The notes beneath the pieces were generated by a model that ran no database searches, was not told where the DNA came from, and worked only from the letters and a program-made list of their open reading frames with translations. The translations under genes were made by a program, and so were the position numbers. This document shows positions 16,089 to 24,687 of a stretch of DNA of 30,437 nt, piece after piece (the stretch's first letter is position 1; each line of letters starts with the position of its first letter). Source of the stretch: a bacterium (GTDB lineage: Bacteria; Actinomycetota; Acidimicrobiia; Acidimicrobiales; UBA8592); assembly GCA_002713605.1 (NCBI GenBank), contig PATL01000034.1:1-30437 (forward strand), read 5' to 3'.

Positions 16089-16874
16089 ATGACGAACGTA
16101 AATAGGCTCTTCCAAGAAGGGGATATGCTATTGCTTGTAGATCAGAAGGATCGGAGATACCTACTCACCTTAGAATCTAACTTAGAGTTTCATTCACATT
16201 CTGGTTTTGTCTCCCACAACGATTTAATTGGGAAAGAAGACGGAATAACGGTCAAATCTACTGGTGGTCTTGAATACCTCGCACTACGACCTACAATGTC
16301 TGATGTTATTTTAAAAATGCCACGCTCTGCACAGATTATCTATCCAAAGGATATTGGGCCTATTCTAATTGCTGCTGATATTGCTAAAGGAGATAAAGTA
16401 CTTGAATCCGGAGTCGGGTCTGGCGCATTGTCAATAGCACTATTACGAGCTGGAGCAAATGTAACCGGAATTGAAATAAGGGAAGACTTTGCACAAAGAG
16501 CCCGCAAGAACGTTGAAGCTTTCTTTTCAGATATAACGATAAGTGACCGTTATAGGGTAATAATTGGAGACGCATACGAGCAATTGAATGGTTCCGACTA
16601 TGACAGAATCGTCTTAGATATTCCTGAACCTTGGCGTGTCATTGATCACGTCGAGAATTGCTTACGACCAGGAGGTATTCTTGTCTCTTACTCACCAAGT
16701 ATTATGCAAGTGTCACGACTTACAGACAGACTCAAAGAAGATAGTTTTGCAATGACCAAAACGCAAGAGATACTTTCTCGATCGTGGCATGTAGATGGAA
16801 GAGCGGTTAGGCCAGACCATAGGATGGTCGCCCACACAGGGTTCATAACTAGTACGAGATACCTAGGAAGTTAA
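16089..16874 (+). CDS. trmI: tRNA (adenine-58-N1)-methyltransferase TrmI
   Basis: Methylates A58 in the T-loop of tRNA with S-adenosylmethionine. The 261 residues match bacterial TrmI. A small N-terminal beta domain (about 1-80) precedes the Rossmann methyltransferase with QIIYPKDIGPILIAADI, VLESGVGSGALSIALL (SAM motif I), VTGIEIREDFAQRA (motif II) and DRIVLDIPEPWRVIDH (motif IV, LDxPxPW). SYSPSIMQV and ILSRSWHVDGRAVRPDHRM close the family pattern. TrmI sits upstream of the ARC/Mpa gene in many Actinobacteria, as it does here apart from the ferredoxin on the opposite strand. The ATG has no obvious ribosome binding site. Confidence 0.95.
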   Translation: MTNVNRLFQEGDMLLLVDQKDRRYLLTLESNLEFHSHSGFVSHNDLIGKEDGITVKSTGGLEYLALRPTMSDVILKMPRSAQIIYPKDIGPILIAADIAKGDKVLESGVGSGALSIALLRAGANVTGIEIREDFAQRARKNVEAFFSDITISDRYRVIIGDAYEQLNGSDYDRIVLDIPEPWRVIDHVENCLRPGGILVSYSPSIMQVSRLTDRLKEDSFAMTKTQEILSRSWHVDGRAVRPDHRMVAHTGFITSTRYLGS

Positions 16875-16883
16875 TCGCATCAG

Positions 16884-17117
16884 TTATACCTCAAGATAAA
16901 TACATTCTCCGGGACACTCTTCTGCAGACTCAATCGTAGCTTCCTCTTGTCCATCAGGAACAACAGCTAATCCCTCAGGGCCACCTGGATCGGAGTAGAC
17001 TTTCTCACCCTCTACGACATACGCTAATCCATCATCAAGAAGCGTAAAAACATCTGGGGCTATTTCTTCGCAAAGTCCATCGCCGGTACAGAGATCTTGG
17101 TCAATCCAAACTTTCAT
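16884..17117 (-). CDS. Small ferredoxin with Asp in place of second cluster Cys
   Basis: A 77-residue electron carrier. The cluster-binding motif is CTGDGLC (Cys10, Asp13, Cys16) and the closing motif CPGECIYLEV (Cys68, plus Cys72). In ordinary 4Fe-4S ferredoxins the middle position is Cys. Asp there is known from Pyrococcus furiosus ferredoxin, where it is a fourth ligand and the cluster converts between 3Fe-4S and 4Fe-4S. Many actinobacterial P450-partner ferredoxins have a non-Cys residue there. The protein is acidic, as usual. GAAGGA lies before the ATG. It is convergent with trmI, with nine bases between, and divergent from arc. Confidence 0.9.
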   Translation of the reverse strand: MKVWIDQDLCTGDGLCEEIAPDVFTLLDDGLAYVVEGEKVYSDPGGPEGLAVVPDGQEEATIESAEECPGECIYLEV

Positions 17118-17137
17118 TTATATCCTTCGCTACTTCA

Positions 17138-17159
17138 GTACAAACTAATTATGTACAAA
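17138..17159. repeat. Direct repeat GTACAAA x2 in the fdx/arc divergent region
   Basis: GTACAAA occurs at 17138-17144 and again at 17153-17159, 15 bases apart start to start. On the ferredoxin strand it reads TTTGTAC twice, 21-42 bases upstream of the ATG. It could be a regulator site or overlap the ferredoxin promoter; there is no proof of function. Confidence 0.35.
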
Positions 17160-17243
17160 TCTTATAAGAAATGTGTGGATGTTAAAACACTTTCTGCGAG
17201 AAGTATGTCACATGGCAAAAAAAGTTAAATATAACAAGAAGGC

Positions 17244-19031
17244 ATGGCTATTAAGGCCCAAGGCTTCTACGATAGAAATATGGCGGTAAATGATCTAAAA
17301 CGACAATTGGAAAAGTCACAAATTGAAATAGAAAATCTGCGTACGAGACTCGAATCACTTAGAGAACGAAATAATAAATTGTCAGAGACCAACTCGTTAG
17401 CTCCAAAGCGTATTGCGCTGCTCGAAGAAAAGCTTCGGGATTCAAAAATTCTGTTAGCCAAGGCTGCCAAGGAGAACGACAAACTTATAGCTGCTCTAAA
17501 TGAAACACGGACTCAGATTGCTGCACTTAAGGTTGAAGTAGCTAAGCTAAGCCAACCTCCGATAGGGTACGGTACTTTCTTAAAAGCAAACGAAGATGGC
17601 ACAGTTGATGTCGATTCCAACGGCAAAAAACTACGAGTGAATCTTCACCCTGATATCAGTATCTCGGATCTACTTGAAGGCGACGAAGTTGCATTAAACG
17701 AATCACTAAATGTCGTACTTCATCGGAATACGGAAAATTTAGGAGAAATCGTCACCCTCATCGAAGTTCTTACAGAAAGTAATCGAGCGCTTGTAAAAGG
17801 TAGAGCTGATCAAGAAATGATCATGAACTTGGCTAATGAGATTAAAGGAAATGAGTTGAAGCCTGGGGCTTCTTTACTCGTAGCAAGCAAAACTAACGTG
17901 GTGGTGGAAGTGGTAAATAACCCAGAAAGCCAGAAACACCTTACATACGAAGTACCTGATATCACTTACGAGGATATTGGCGGGTTGGATGAAAAAATCG
18001 AACTAATCCGAGATGCGGTTGAGTTGCCTTTTCTTTATCCGGAACTATTCTCAGAACACAAACTGCCTACCCCGCGAGGAATATTGCTATACGGTCCACC
18101 AGGTTGTGGAAAAACGCTTATAGCCAAGGCAATCGCTAATTCCCTAGCTACCAAATCTTTAAGCGAACAACCAGATAAAACTATTAAAAGTTATTTCTTC
18201 AATATTAAGGGTCCCGAATTGCTTAACAAGTATGTTGGTGAAACTGAACGGCAAATCCGAGTTATCTTTGAAGAAGCAAGAGATAAATCAAAAGACGGGC
18301 ATCCAGTAGTAATTTTCTTTGACGAAATGGAATCTCTCTATCGAATTAGAGGAAGCGGAATAAGCTCGGACATGGAATCAACTATCGTTCCCCAATTGCT
18401 AGCAGAACTAGATGGAGTCGAGGAACTCAACAATGTAATCGTTATAGGAGCTTCCAACAGAGAGGACCTTATTGATCCAGCTATCTTAAGACCAGGAAGG
18501 CTAGACATAAAGATAAGAATAGACCGACCAGACCATGATTCAGCAATTGCAATTTTTGAACAATACCTAAACTCAGATATTCCTATCTCCGCCAGTTGTA
18601 TCGAAGACCTAGGCGGAGGTGACATTGATAAAGCAATACGTGTAATGACTGAAAAGGTAGTCGAAGAAATGTATGCCACAGAAGAGCGTAACGAATTTCT
18701 CGAGGTTACTTATCAAAATGGAGACAAACAAATCATGCATTTTAAAGATTTTGCCTCAGGAGCCATGATTGAAAACATAGTACGTAGATCGAAAAAACAT
18801 GCGATCAAAAGATTCATTGAGACAGACGAGAAAGGCCTCACATTTGATGATTTGATGCGTTCCGTAAGAGAAGAGTTCAGTGAACATGAAGATTTGCCAA
18901 ATACAACAAACCCCGATGACTGGGCAAAGATTTCTGGAAAGAAAGGCGAGCGGATATCAATGATCAGACCCTTATTAAATGCTGACATGAATCCAGAAAG
19001 CACTCAAACAATTTCAGGTCAATATTTATAA
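17244..19031 (+). CDS. arc: Proteasome-associated AAA ATPase ARC/Mpa
   Basis: Hexameric unfoldase that captures pupylated proteins and threads them into the 20S proteasome. The 595 residues show an N-terminal coiled coil (about 14-100) that binds Pup, the tandem OB domains (about 105-230), and one AAA module with GPPGCGKT (284-291), VVIFFDEMES (Walker B, Asp360-Glu361), GASNREDLIDPA and RPGR. The C-terminus is GQYL, the penultimate-Tyr motif that docks on the proteasome alpha ring. The ATG at 17244 has GAAGG only one base away, which is too close. The in-frame ATG at 17280 has TACGAT six bases upstream and could be a leaderless start giving 583 residues. dop begins on the base after the stop. 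Confidence 0.96.
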   Translation: MAIKAQGFYDRNMAVNDLKRQLEKSQIEIENLRTRLESLRERNNKLSETNSLAPKRIALLEEKLRDSKILLAKAAKENDKLIAALNETRTQIAALKVEVAKLSQPPIGYGTFLKANEDGTVDVDSNGKKLRVNLHPDISISDLLEGDEVALNESLNVVLHRNTENLGEIVTLIEVLTESNRALVKGRADQEMIMNLANEIKGNELKPGASLLVASKTNVVVEVVNNPESQKHLTYEVPDITYEDIGGLDEKIELIRDAVELPFLYPELFSEHKLPTPRGILLYGPPGCGKTLIAKAIANSLATKSLSEQPDKTIKSYFFNIKGPELLNKYVGETERQIRVIFEEARDKSKDGHPVVIFFDEMESLYRIRGSGISSDMESTIVPQLLAELDGVEELNNVIVIGASNREDLIDPAILRPGRLDIKIRIDRPDHDSAIAIFEQYLNSDIPISASCIEDLGGGDIDKAIRVMTEKVVEEMYATEERNEFLEVTYQNGDKQIMHFKDFASGAMIENIVRRSKKHAIKRFIETDEKGLTFDDLMRSVREEFSEHEDLPNTTNPDDWAKISGKKGERISMIRPLLNADMNPESTQTISGQYL

Positions 19032-20552
19032 ATGGCCATCCCCAAGATCTGCGGCATAGAAACTGAATACGCAATAATTCAACCAAAACTTGATGAACAA
19101 AATCCAATACATGCTTCATCAGTGTTAGTAAATGCTTATGCGAAACAAGCTGAATTATCTACAAAAGGCGGAGTTGCATACACAGTAGAATGGGATTTCA
19201 ACGATGAGACGCCGGATAACGATGCAAGGGGCTTAGCCCCTATAGGGTCTTTACCGCCTCTAGTGGAGACCCATCTTGTTAACGCAGTATTAGAGAACGG
19301 CGCAAGATTTTACGTAGACCATGCGCATCCAGAAATCTCCACTCCCGAATGCATTGACGCTTTCCAGGTAGTTAAATACGATCGTAGTGGGGAGAAAATT
19401 CTTGAAAAAGCGATGTCTCTTGCGAACGAGGCTCTTCCTCTTGAAGAGGAAATTATCGTTTACAAAGACAATTCAGATGGAAAAGGAAACTCATATGGCT
19501 GCCATGAGAACTACTTAGTCGATAGGCTTACCCCATTCGGAGACATCATTTGCCACGCTACGACACACTTTATCACCAGGCAGATTTTCACAGGTTCGGG
19601 CAAAATCGGCGTCGAAGCTACTGGAATCGATTCAAATTCAATTAAGTATCAATTAACTCAGCGCGCAGATTTCTTTGAAGAAGAAGTCGGTTTGGAGACG
19701 ACTTTAAAACGTCCCATCATAAATACTAGAGATGAACCGCACGCAGATGCTACAAAATATAGGCGCCTTCACGTTATCTGTGGCGATGCAAATATGAGTG
19801 AAACCGCAACATTTTTGAAAGTAGGATCGACATCAATATTACTCGCAATGATTGAAGATAGCTTTCTGAGCAAAAGAATCGTCTTCGACAATCCAGTCCG
19901 GAGTATTAAAGAAGTTTCACACGATCTAACATTAAAAAAACAGCTATTGGTGAATGACGGATCAACTATCACAGCGTTAGAAGCACAGTGGGAGATTCTT
20001 AATTCCGCTTCGGCATATATCGAAAAGGGTGGAGGAGAATTCACTGGGGGAGAAGTTGCCAATAAAATTATAAGTACTTGGGAAAAAATATTGACAGGTT
20101 TAGAGGAGAACCCTGAAAGTCTCCGTTCAGAAATAGATTGGATTGCAAAAAGACTCTTAATTGAAAGTTTTGCCAACCGGAATAATACATCTGTATTTGA
20201 CCCAAGAGTACGATTGCTTGCCTTGCAGTATCACGATGTAAGGCAGAAAAAGAGAATATCTGAAATTATTGGTTTAAAAAAATTGATTACTGATAGTGAA
20301 ATTACTAAAGGAATTGATAGCCCTCCAGAAGAAACAAGAGCTTACTTTCGAGGTATGTGTCTGCAAAAATGGCCTGACTCAATAGTTTCAGCTAATTGGG
20401 ACTCGCTGGTATTTCGATTGGAAGGTGATCATCTTAAACGAATTCCAATCCTTGACCCAAGTGAAGGATCTTTAGAAAAAGTTAGATCATTATTAGGGCG
20501 AGTAACTTCTCCTAACGAATTGATAGCAGAAATAGAGTCATCTAATAAATGA
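19032..20552 (+). CDS. dop: Pup deamidase/depupylase Dop
   Basis: Converts the C-terminal Gln of Pup to Glu before ligation and also removes Pup from substrates. The 506 residues belong to the glutamine-synthetase-like Dop/PafA family. CGIETEYAI opens the nucleotide-binding sheet, and RFYVDHAHPEISTPE carries the catalytic Asp (Asp96). A long insertion at about 45-70 (GGVAYTVEWDFNDETPDNDA and onward) is the Dop loop that PafA lacks, which separates the two paralogues in this locus. Further motifs are [37 protein letters not shown] and EPHADATKYRR. The ATG directly follows the arc stop, so translation is probably coupled. pup follows after 43 bases. Confidence 0.95.
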   Translation: MAIPKICGIETEYAIIQPKLDEQNPIHASSVLVNAYAKQAELSTKGGVAYTVEWDFNDETPDNDARGLAPIGSLPPLVETHLVNAVLENGARFYVDHAHPEISTPECIDAFQVVKYDRSGEKILEKAMSLANEALPLEEEIIVYKDNSDGKGNSYGCHENYLVDRLTPFGDIICHATTHFITRQIFTGSGKIGVEATGIDSNSIKYQLTQRADFFEEEVGLETTLKRPIINTRDEPHADATKYRRLHVICGDANMSETATFLKVGSTSILLAMIEDSFLSKRIVFDNPVRSIKEVSHDLTLKKQLLVNDGSTITALEAQWEILNSASAYIEKGGGEFTGGEVANKIISTWEKILTGLEENPESLRSEIDWIAKRLLIESFANRNNTSVFDPRVRLLALQYHDVRQKKRISEIIGLKKLITDSEITKGIDSPPEETRAYFRGMCLQKWPDSIVSANWDSLVFRLEGDHLKRIPILDPSEGSLEKVRSLLGRVTSPNELIAEIESSNK

Positions 20553-20595
20553 CTAACGTCTTTATAAGGGCTAATATCTTACTCTAGGAGCAAAC

Positions 20596-20796
20596 ATGGC
20601 TGAACAAGAATATTCAAAAGATCAGATACCTGATCAGGATTCAGACACGTCGCTTAACGAAGACGAAACAAGCCAGAATCAAGCGAACTCTGAGCTTACG
20701 AGCGAATTAGACGGGCTATTAGATGAGATAGATTCCGTGTTGGAAACTAACGCAGAAGAATTTGTTAAATCATATGTGCAAAAGGGTGGGCAGTAG
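20596..20796 (+). CDS. pup: Prokaryotic ubiquitin-like protein Pup
   Basis: The small tag that is linked through its C-terminal side chain to Lys of target proteins. It has 66 residues with a disordered, acidic, polar N-terminal half and the conserved helix-forming part SELDGLLDEIDSVLETNAEE, which binds the ARC coiled coil. FVKSYVQKGGQ closes the protein; the last residue is Gln, so Dop must deamidate it before PafA can use it. AGGAG lies five bases before the ATG. TAATAT at 20572-20577 could be a -10 for an extra promoter in the 43-base gap. Confidence 0.97.
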   Translation: MAEQEYSKDQIPDQDSDTSLNEDETSQNQANSELTSELDGLLDEIDSVLETNAEEFVKSYVQKGGQ

Positions 20797-20828
20797 TTGA
20801 CACGCCTCCTTGCAGGTACCATTGAAGT

Positions 20829-21623
20829 GTGACATTGCCTAGCTTTTCAACTAAAGACGATCCGGGTCCAAACTTTGCGGCTCTTATAAAAGAATATGAA
20901 ATTGCACCTCTTACGGTGCAACATCCACTTGAGAACCTTGCGCATGGGACAACATGTGTTGCTATCAAATTCAAAGACGGCGTTGTCCTCGCAGGAGACC
21001 GTCGTGCTACAAGTGGTCACCACATAAGTCACCGAACGTTAGATAAAGTATTTCAGTCTGATACCTACTCCGGAGTTGCTATTTCTGGAGCCGCAGGTCC
21101 TGCGATAGAGATGGTGAAGCTATTTCAGCTTCAACTAGAGCATTATTAAAAGGTAGAGGGGAAATCGCTCTCACTTGAAGGAAAGGCAAATCAGCTGAGC
21201 TCCATGATACGTCAAAACCTTCCAGCAGCTATGCAAGGAATGTTAGTGATTCCGTTATTCGCTGGCTTTGATACAAGAGAAAAGATTGGAAGGATATTTC
21301 AATATGACGTAACAGGAGGTCGGTACGAGGAGAAATCCTTTGCCACTACAGGTTCTGGAAGCTTACATGCGACAACAGTAATCAAATTAGGTTTTAAAGC
21401 AGAATTGTCATCATCTGATGCAACCGAATTAGCTGCAAACGCAATATTTGAAGCATCAGAGGAAGACTCTGCGACAGGCGGCCCGGACTTGATACGGGAT
21501 GTATTCCCAACTATTTCATTAATAACAGAAGATGGATACTCACCCATGACTCATTCCGATGTGTCATTAATATTCAATAGGATTATTGAAAATCGTATTT
21601 CGCGCAACGAGGATCTACAATGA
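20829..21623 (+). pseudogene. prcB: Proteasome beta subunit PrcB, interrupted by an in-frame TAA
   Basis: The catalytic subunit of the 20S core. Codons 1-106 contain the propeptide and the processing site HG/TT (Thr41 would be the nucleophile), then VLAGDRRATSGH and LDKVFQ with the Asp and Lys of the active site. Codon 107 (21147-21149) is TAA. The same frame then continues without a shift: KVEGKSLSLEGKANQL, LPAAMQGMLVIPLFAGFD, TTGSGSLHATTVIKL, DDDSATGGPD-like EEDSATGGPDLIRDVFPT, to a TGA that overlaps prcA by four bases. Where TAA stands, other PrcB proteins have Glu (LEHYEK), so one G-to-T change in GAA explains it. Full length would be 264 residues, which is normal. It is either a nonsense mutation or a sequencing/assembly error. 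The start GTG at 20829 follows an in-frame TGA. Confidence 0.9.
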
Positions 21624-22303
21624 GCATGCCGTTTTATGTGAGCCCCGAACAAATGATGGAAGATCGTGCTGATTATGCACGGAAGGGCATTGCTAGAGGT
21701 AGAGCTTTAATTGCTGCCTCCTTTAAAAAAGGCATATTAATTGTGGCCGAGAACCCCTCAAATACTTTGCATAAGGTAAGTGAGATTTATGATCGAATAG
21801 CATTCGCGGGTGTAGGGAAATACAACGAATTTGATCAATTAAGAATTGCTGGAGTACGACATGCTGACTTAAAGGGATACTCTTTCAGTCGTGACGACGT
21901 TGATGCTAGAAGCCTTGCAAATCAATATGCCCAGATGCTCGGACACATTTTTACTCACGAGATGAAACCCATGGAAGTAGAAATACTTGTAGCGGAAGTA
22001 GACTTCGAAGGTGAGAATCTTCGGAATCAAATGTTCCATATTCTCTACGATGGTACTGTCAAAGATGAAAGTTCATTCGCCGTTCTAGGTGGTGAAAGCG
22101 AAGCAATTTTTGAAAGATTTCAAACCTTATATAAGGATAATATGCCACTAAAGAAATCCTTAAATGTCTGTATCGATGCTCTAACCGCAGGAGAGCATGA
22201 TATTGAGCCAGATGACTTGGAAGTGGCAGAACTTTCAATTAAAAATGGCCGAAGAGCATTCCGTCGCATAGCCACCTCAGAAATTCAAGATCTGATCAAT
22301 TAG
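21620..22303 (+). CDS. prcA: Proteasome alpha subunit PrcA
   Basis: Forms the outer gating rings of the 20S proteasome. The 227 residues match the family. MPFYVSPEQMMEDRADYARKG is the alpha-type N-terminal segment (quoted in part as YVSPEQMMEDRADYARKG), followed by VAENPSNTLHKVSEIYDRIAF, AGVGKYNEFDQLRIAGVRHAD and YSFSRDDVDARSLANQYAQ. There is no N-terminal catalytic Thr, as expected. The reading frame is intact, in contrast to prcB. Its ATG overlaps the prcB stop, so translation would normally be coupled, and the TAA in prcB could reduce PrcA synthesis as well. Confidence 0.96.
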   Translation: MSMPFYVSPEQMMEDRADYARKGIARGRALIAASFKKGILIVAENPSNTLHKVSEIYDRIAFAGVGKYNEFDQLRIAGVRHADLKGYSFSRDDVDARSLANQYAQMLGHIFTHEMKPMEVEILVAEVDFEGENLRNQMFHILYDGTVKDESSFAVLGGESEAIFERFQTLYKDNMPLKKSLNVCIDALTAGEHDIEPDDLEVAELSIKNGRRAFRRIATSEIQDLIN

Positions 22304-22335
22304 CATTCCGCTATACAAATCTTGAAAATTTCATC

Positions 22336-22341
22336 TAGCGT
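22336..22341 (+). promoter_or_regulatory. Possible -10 element for pafA
   Basis: TAGCGT, the same hexamer as before pyk and the GDPD gene, ends 16 bases before the pafA ATG. A start of transcription six or seven bases downstream would leave a leader of about ten bases containing the GGAG ribosome binding site. No -35 is clear. Confidence 0.25.
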
Positions 22342-22357
22342 ATGAAATGGAGACTTG

Positions 22358-23719
22358 ATGGAACGCCGTATCTTTGGAATAGAAAGTGAATATGGGGTAA
22401 CTTGTGTCTCCTCTAACGGACAACGACGTTTGAGCCCAGATGAAGTTGCGCGTTACATGTTCAGAAGAGTGGTTGCTTGGGGTCGAAGCAGTAATGTGTT
22501 TCTAGAAAATGGTTCTAGATTGTATCTAGATGTCGGCTCCCATCCGGAATATGCCACACCAGAATGTGATTCGGTATATGACGTGGTGGCACATGATAAG
22601 GCAGGAGAGAGAATACTTGAACAACTCCTACAAAATGCCGAAAAACGTCTAGAAGAAGAAGGGATAGACGGCCGCCTCTATCTTTTCAAAAATAATACTG
22701 ATTCAGCAGGAAATTCATATGGTTCACATGAAAACTATTGCACCACCCGAAGCGAAGATATATCTCATTACGACCAAGTACTTATCCCATTTTTTGTGAG
22801 TAGACAGATTTATTCTGGTGCTGGCAAAGTACTACATACTGCAAGAGGTGCAACGTATTGTATTAGTCAAAGAGCAGAGCATATATGGGAAGGTATCTCA
22901 AGTGCTACAACTAGAAGCAGGCCAATAATAAATACTCGAGATGAACCCCATGCCGATGCAGATAGGTATAAACGACTTCACGTAATAGTAGGTGACTCTA
23001 ACATGAGCGAATATGCATCCTTTCTGAAGATTGGATCAGCTTCGCTTGTTCTCCGGATGCTCGAGGAACGAACAGTAGTAATGGGTGACCTGACGCTCGA
23101 AAATCCTATACGAGCCATACGAGAAATAAGCCAAGATTTTACATGTAAGAGAAAAGTGCGTTTAGCAAATGGCCGAGAGCTAAGTGCCTTAGACATACAA
23201 TCTGAATTTTTAGAAAAGGCGATAAAATTTTCCGAAAGACGTGAACTCTCAGATGAAGAGAGACAAGTACTAACGATGTGGGAACATTGCTTAAATGGAC
23301 TCAAAAGAGACCCATTTCAGCTACATCGAGAATGCGATTGGGTTGCAAAATTTCATTTAATAGATAGATATAAAGGAAAGCATTCGCTTGATTTGTCTGA
23401 TCCCAAGATTGCGTTGCTTGACTTGCAGTACCATGATGTGGATCGATCTAGAGGCTTATTCTATTTAATGCAACAATCTGGTTTGGTAGAAAGAGTCTGC
23501 AGCGATAAAGATATTGTTCATGCTGTTACAACTCCACCTCAAACTACAAGAGCAAAGCTAAGAGGAGATTTTATAAAGCGCGCGAAGGAACAGAATCGTG
23601 ACTATACAGTGGATTGGGTTCATTTAAAGTTAAATGACCAAGCACAAAGGACTGTTTTATGTAAGGACCCTTTCGCATCTAGCGATGAAAGGGTAGAAAA
23701 ACTAATTGAAAGCCTCTAG
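22358..23719 (+). CDS. pafA: Pup-protein ligase PafA
   Basis: Phosphorylates the C-terminal Glu of Pup with ATP and joins it to substrate Lys. It has 453 residues of the glutamine-synthetase-like family. [12 protein letters not shown] opens the protein, [16 protein letters not shown] carries the catalytic Asp (Asp58 from this start), and [16 protein letters not shown] and [19 protein letters not shown] follow. It lacks the long Dop loop, which distinguishes it from the upstream paralogue. The ATG at 22358 is preferred because GGAG lies five bases upstream; a TTG one codon earlier would have only two bases of spacing. It is followed by pafB after 29 bases. Confidence 0.95.
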   Translation: MERRIFGIESEYGVTCVSSNGQRRLSPDEVARYMFRRVVAWGRSSNVFLENGSRLYLDVGSHPEYATPECDSVYDVVAHDKAGERILEQLLQNAEKRLEEEGIDGRLYLFKNNTDSAGNSYGSHENYCTTRSEDISHYDQVLIPFFVSRQIYSGAGKVLHTARGATYCISQRAEHIWEGISSATTRSRPIINTRDEPHADADRYKRLHVIVGDSNMSEYASFLKIGSASLVLRMLEERTVVMGDLTLENPIRAIREISQDFTCKRKVRLANGRELSALDIQSEFLEKAIKFSERRELSDEERQVLTMWEHCLNGLKRDPFQLHRECDWVAKFHLIDRYKGKHSLDLSDPKIALLDLQYHDVDRSRGLFYLMQQSGLVERVCSDKDIVHAVTTPPQTTRAKLRGDFIKRAKEQNRDYTVDWVHLKLNDQAQRTVLCKDPFASSDERVEKLIESL

Positions 23720-23736
23720 CAAACGTAGATTAGAGT

Positions 23737-23742
23737 TACCGT
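23737..23742 (+). promoter_or_regulatory. Candidate -10 element of a leaderless promoter (pafB)
   Basis: TACCGT is followed by six bases (AAAGTT) and the ATG of pafB. There is no ribosome binding site and no good -35 at 16-18 bases. It would allow pafBC, and the genes behind them, to be expressed apart from the proteasome genes. Confidence 0.35.
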
Positions 23743-23748
23743 AAAGTT

Positions 23749-24687
23749 ATGGCAGCAGAAAAACTAGAGAGAATCTTAAAGCTTCTCGCCGAATTGCTTA
23801 ACGCATCAACACCACAAACCGCCGAAGAGTTAAGAAGAAAAATAAATATGTATCCTGACAATCTTGTTGCCTTCAGGAAACAATTTAGTAGAGACAAAGC
23901 GGCATTAAAGGATATGGGAGTTCCCTTAGATGTAATTTCAGTTGGGTCTTCCGGAAAATCAGCGGAAGCATACTTTCTTGATAACAAAAAATATTACCTA
24001 CCTGATCTTGATCTAACTGACGAGGAACTGTCACAACTTAATTATGCATCTAATAGCATTCATCTTTTAGGTGAACTAACTGAAGAAGAAGCACTAAGAA
24101 AGCTAGGAGGATACTCAAAGCAGGGAGTGGATTATGGCACCTCAGCGTCGATCGGCGACCCTGACGTATTTAATAGACTTTTTGAAGCTCTTTCCGAAAA
24201 GAAAAAAGCTTCTTTTTCTTATTCTTCTAAAGATAGGACCTTGGAGCCCTATCTTCTTCAATTTAAAGGTGAACATTGGTATTTGACAGGAAGAGAAATT
24301 GAAACTGGTTCAGTTAAATCTTTTAGAACTGACCGAATTCAGGGTCTATCTATCGGAGATATTCCAGACGAATATGTTTTACCTGATTCGCTCTCTGGAG
24401 CCGACTTTTCGTATTTCTCCTACGGTGATGATGTCGAAGTTATAGCTAAAGTCCTAATTGATAAATCACATATTTCATGGGTGAAAAGCAATCTTGATAT
24501 ACCAGTAACGATAAATACAGATGGAGATGGAGTCGCAGCATTCACCGTAAAGAATTATGAATCCTTTATCAACAGAGTTCTACTCTTATTGGATCATGCT
24601 GAAATACTCGAACCACATTTTCTTAAAGAAAAGCTAATTGAACGTATAAAGCACCTTCAGAACTCTTACGAGGAAAATAATGCTTAA
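23749..24687 (+). CDS. pafB: WYL-domain transcription regulator PafB
   Basis: Half of the PafBC activator that, in mycobacteria, turns on many DNA-damage genes independently of LexA. The 312 residues show an N-terminal winged-helix part (about 1-65) with TAEELRRKINMYPDNLVAFRKQF (in part) and RDKAALKDMGVPL. A helical linker follows, then the WYL domain with LEPYLLQFKGEHWYLTGRE, where the W-Y-L signature is exact, and VKSFRTDRIQGL. A C-terminal WCX-like part completes it. The ATG has no ribosome binding site but has a -10-like hexamer six bases upstream. It overlaps pafC by eight bases. Confidence 0.92.
   Translation: MAAEKLERILKLLAELLNASTPQTAEELRRKINMYPDNLVAFRKQFSRDKAALKDMGVPLDVISVGSSGKSAEAYFLDNKKYYLPDLDLTDEELSQLNYASNSIHLLGELTEEEALRKLGGYSKQGVDYGTSASIGDPDVFNRLFEALSEKKKASFSYSSKDRTLEPYLLQFKGEHWYLTGREIETGSVKSFRTDRIQGLSIGDIPDEYVLPDSLSGADFSYFSYGDDVEVIAKVLIDKSHISWVKSNLDIPVTINTDGDGVAAFTVKNYESFINRVLLLLDHAEILEPHFLKEKLIERIKHLQNSYEENNA

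Noticed and set aside
19769..20176. Long open frame antisense to dop, and similar antisense frames over pafA, arc and pyk
   Set aside because: These mirror strongly conserved coding sequence on the other strand, have no ribosome binding site and resemble no known protein.
21147..21203. Frameshift, programmed recoding or selenocysteine/pyrrolysine explanation for the prcB break
   Set aside because: The frame is the same on both sides, so there is no shift. TAA is not the codon used for selenocysteine (TGA) or pyrrolysine (TAG), and no special signal was recognised.
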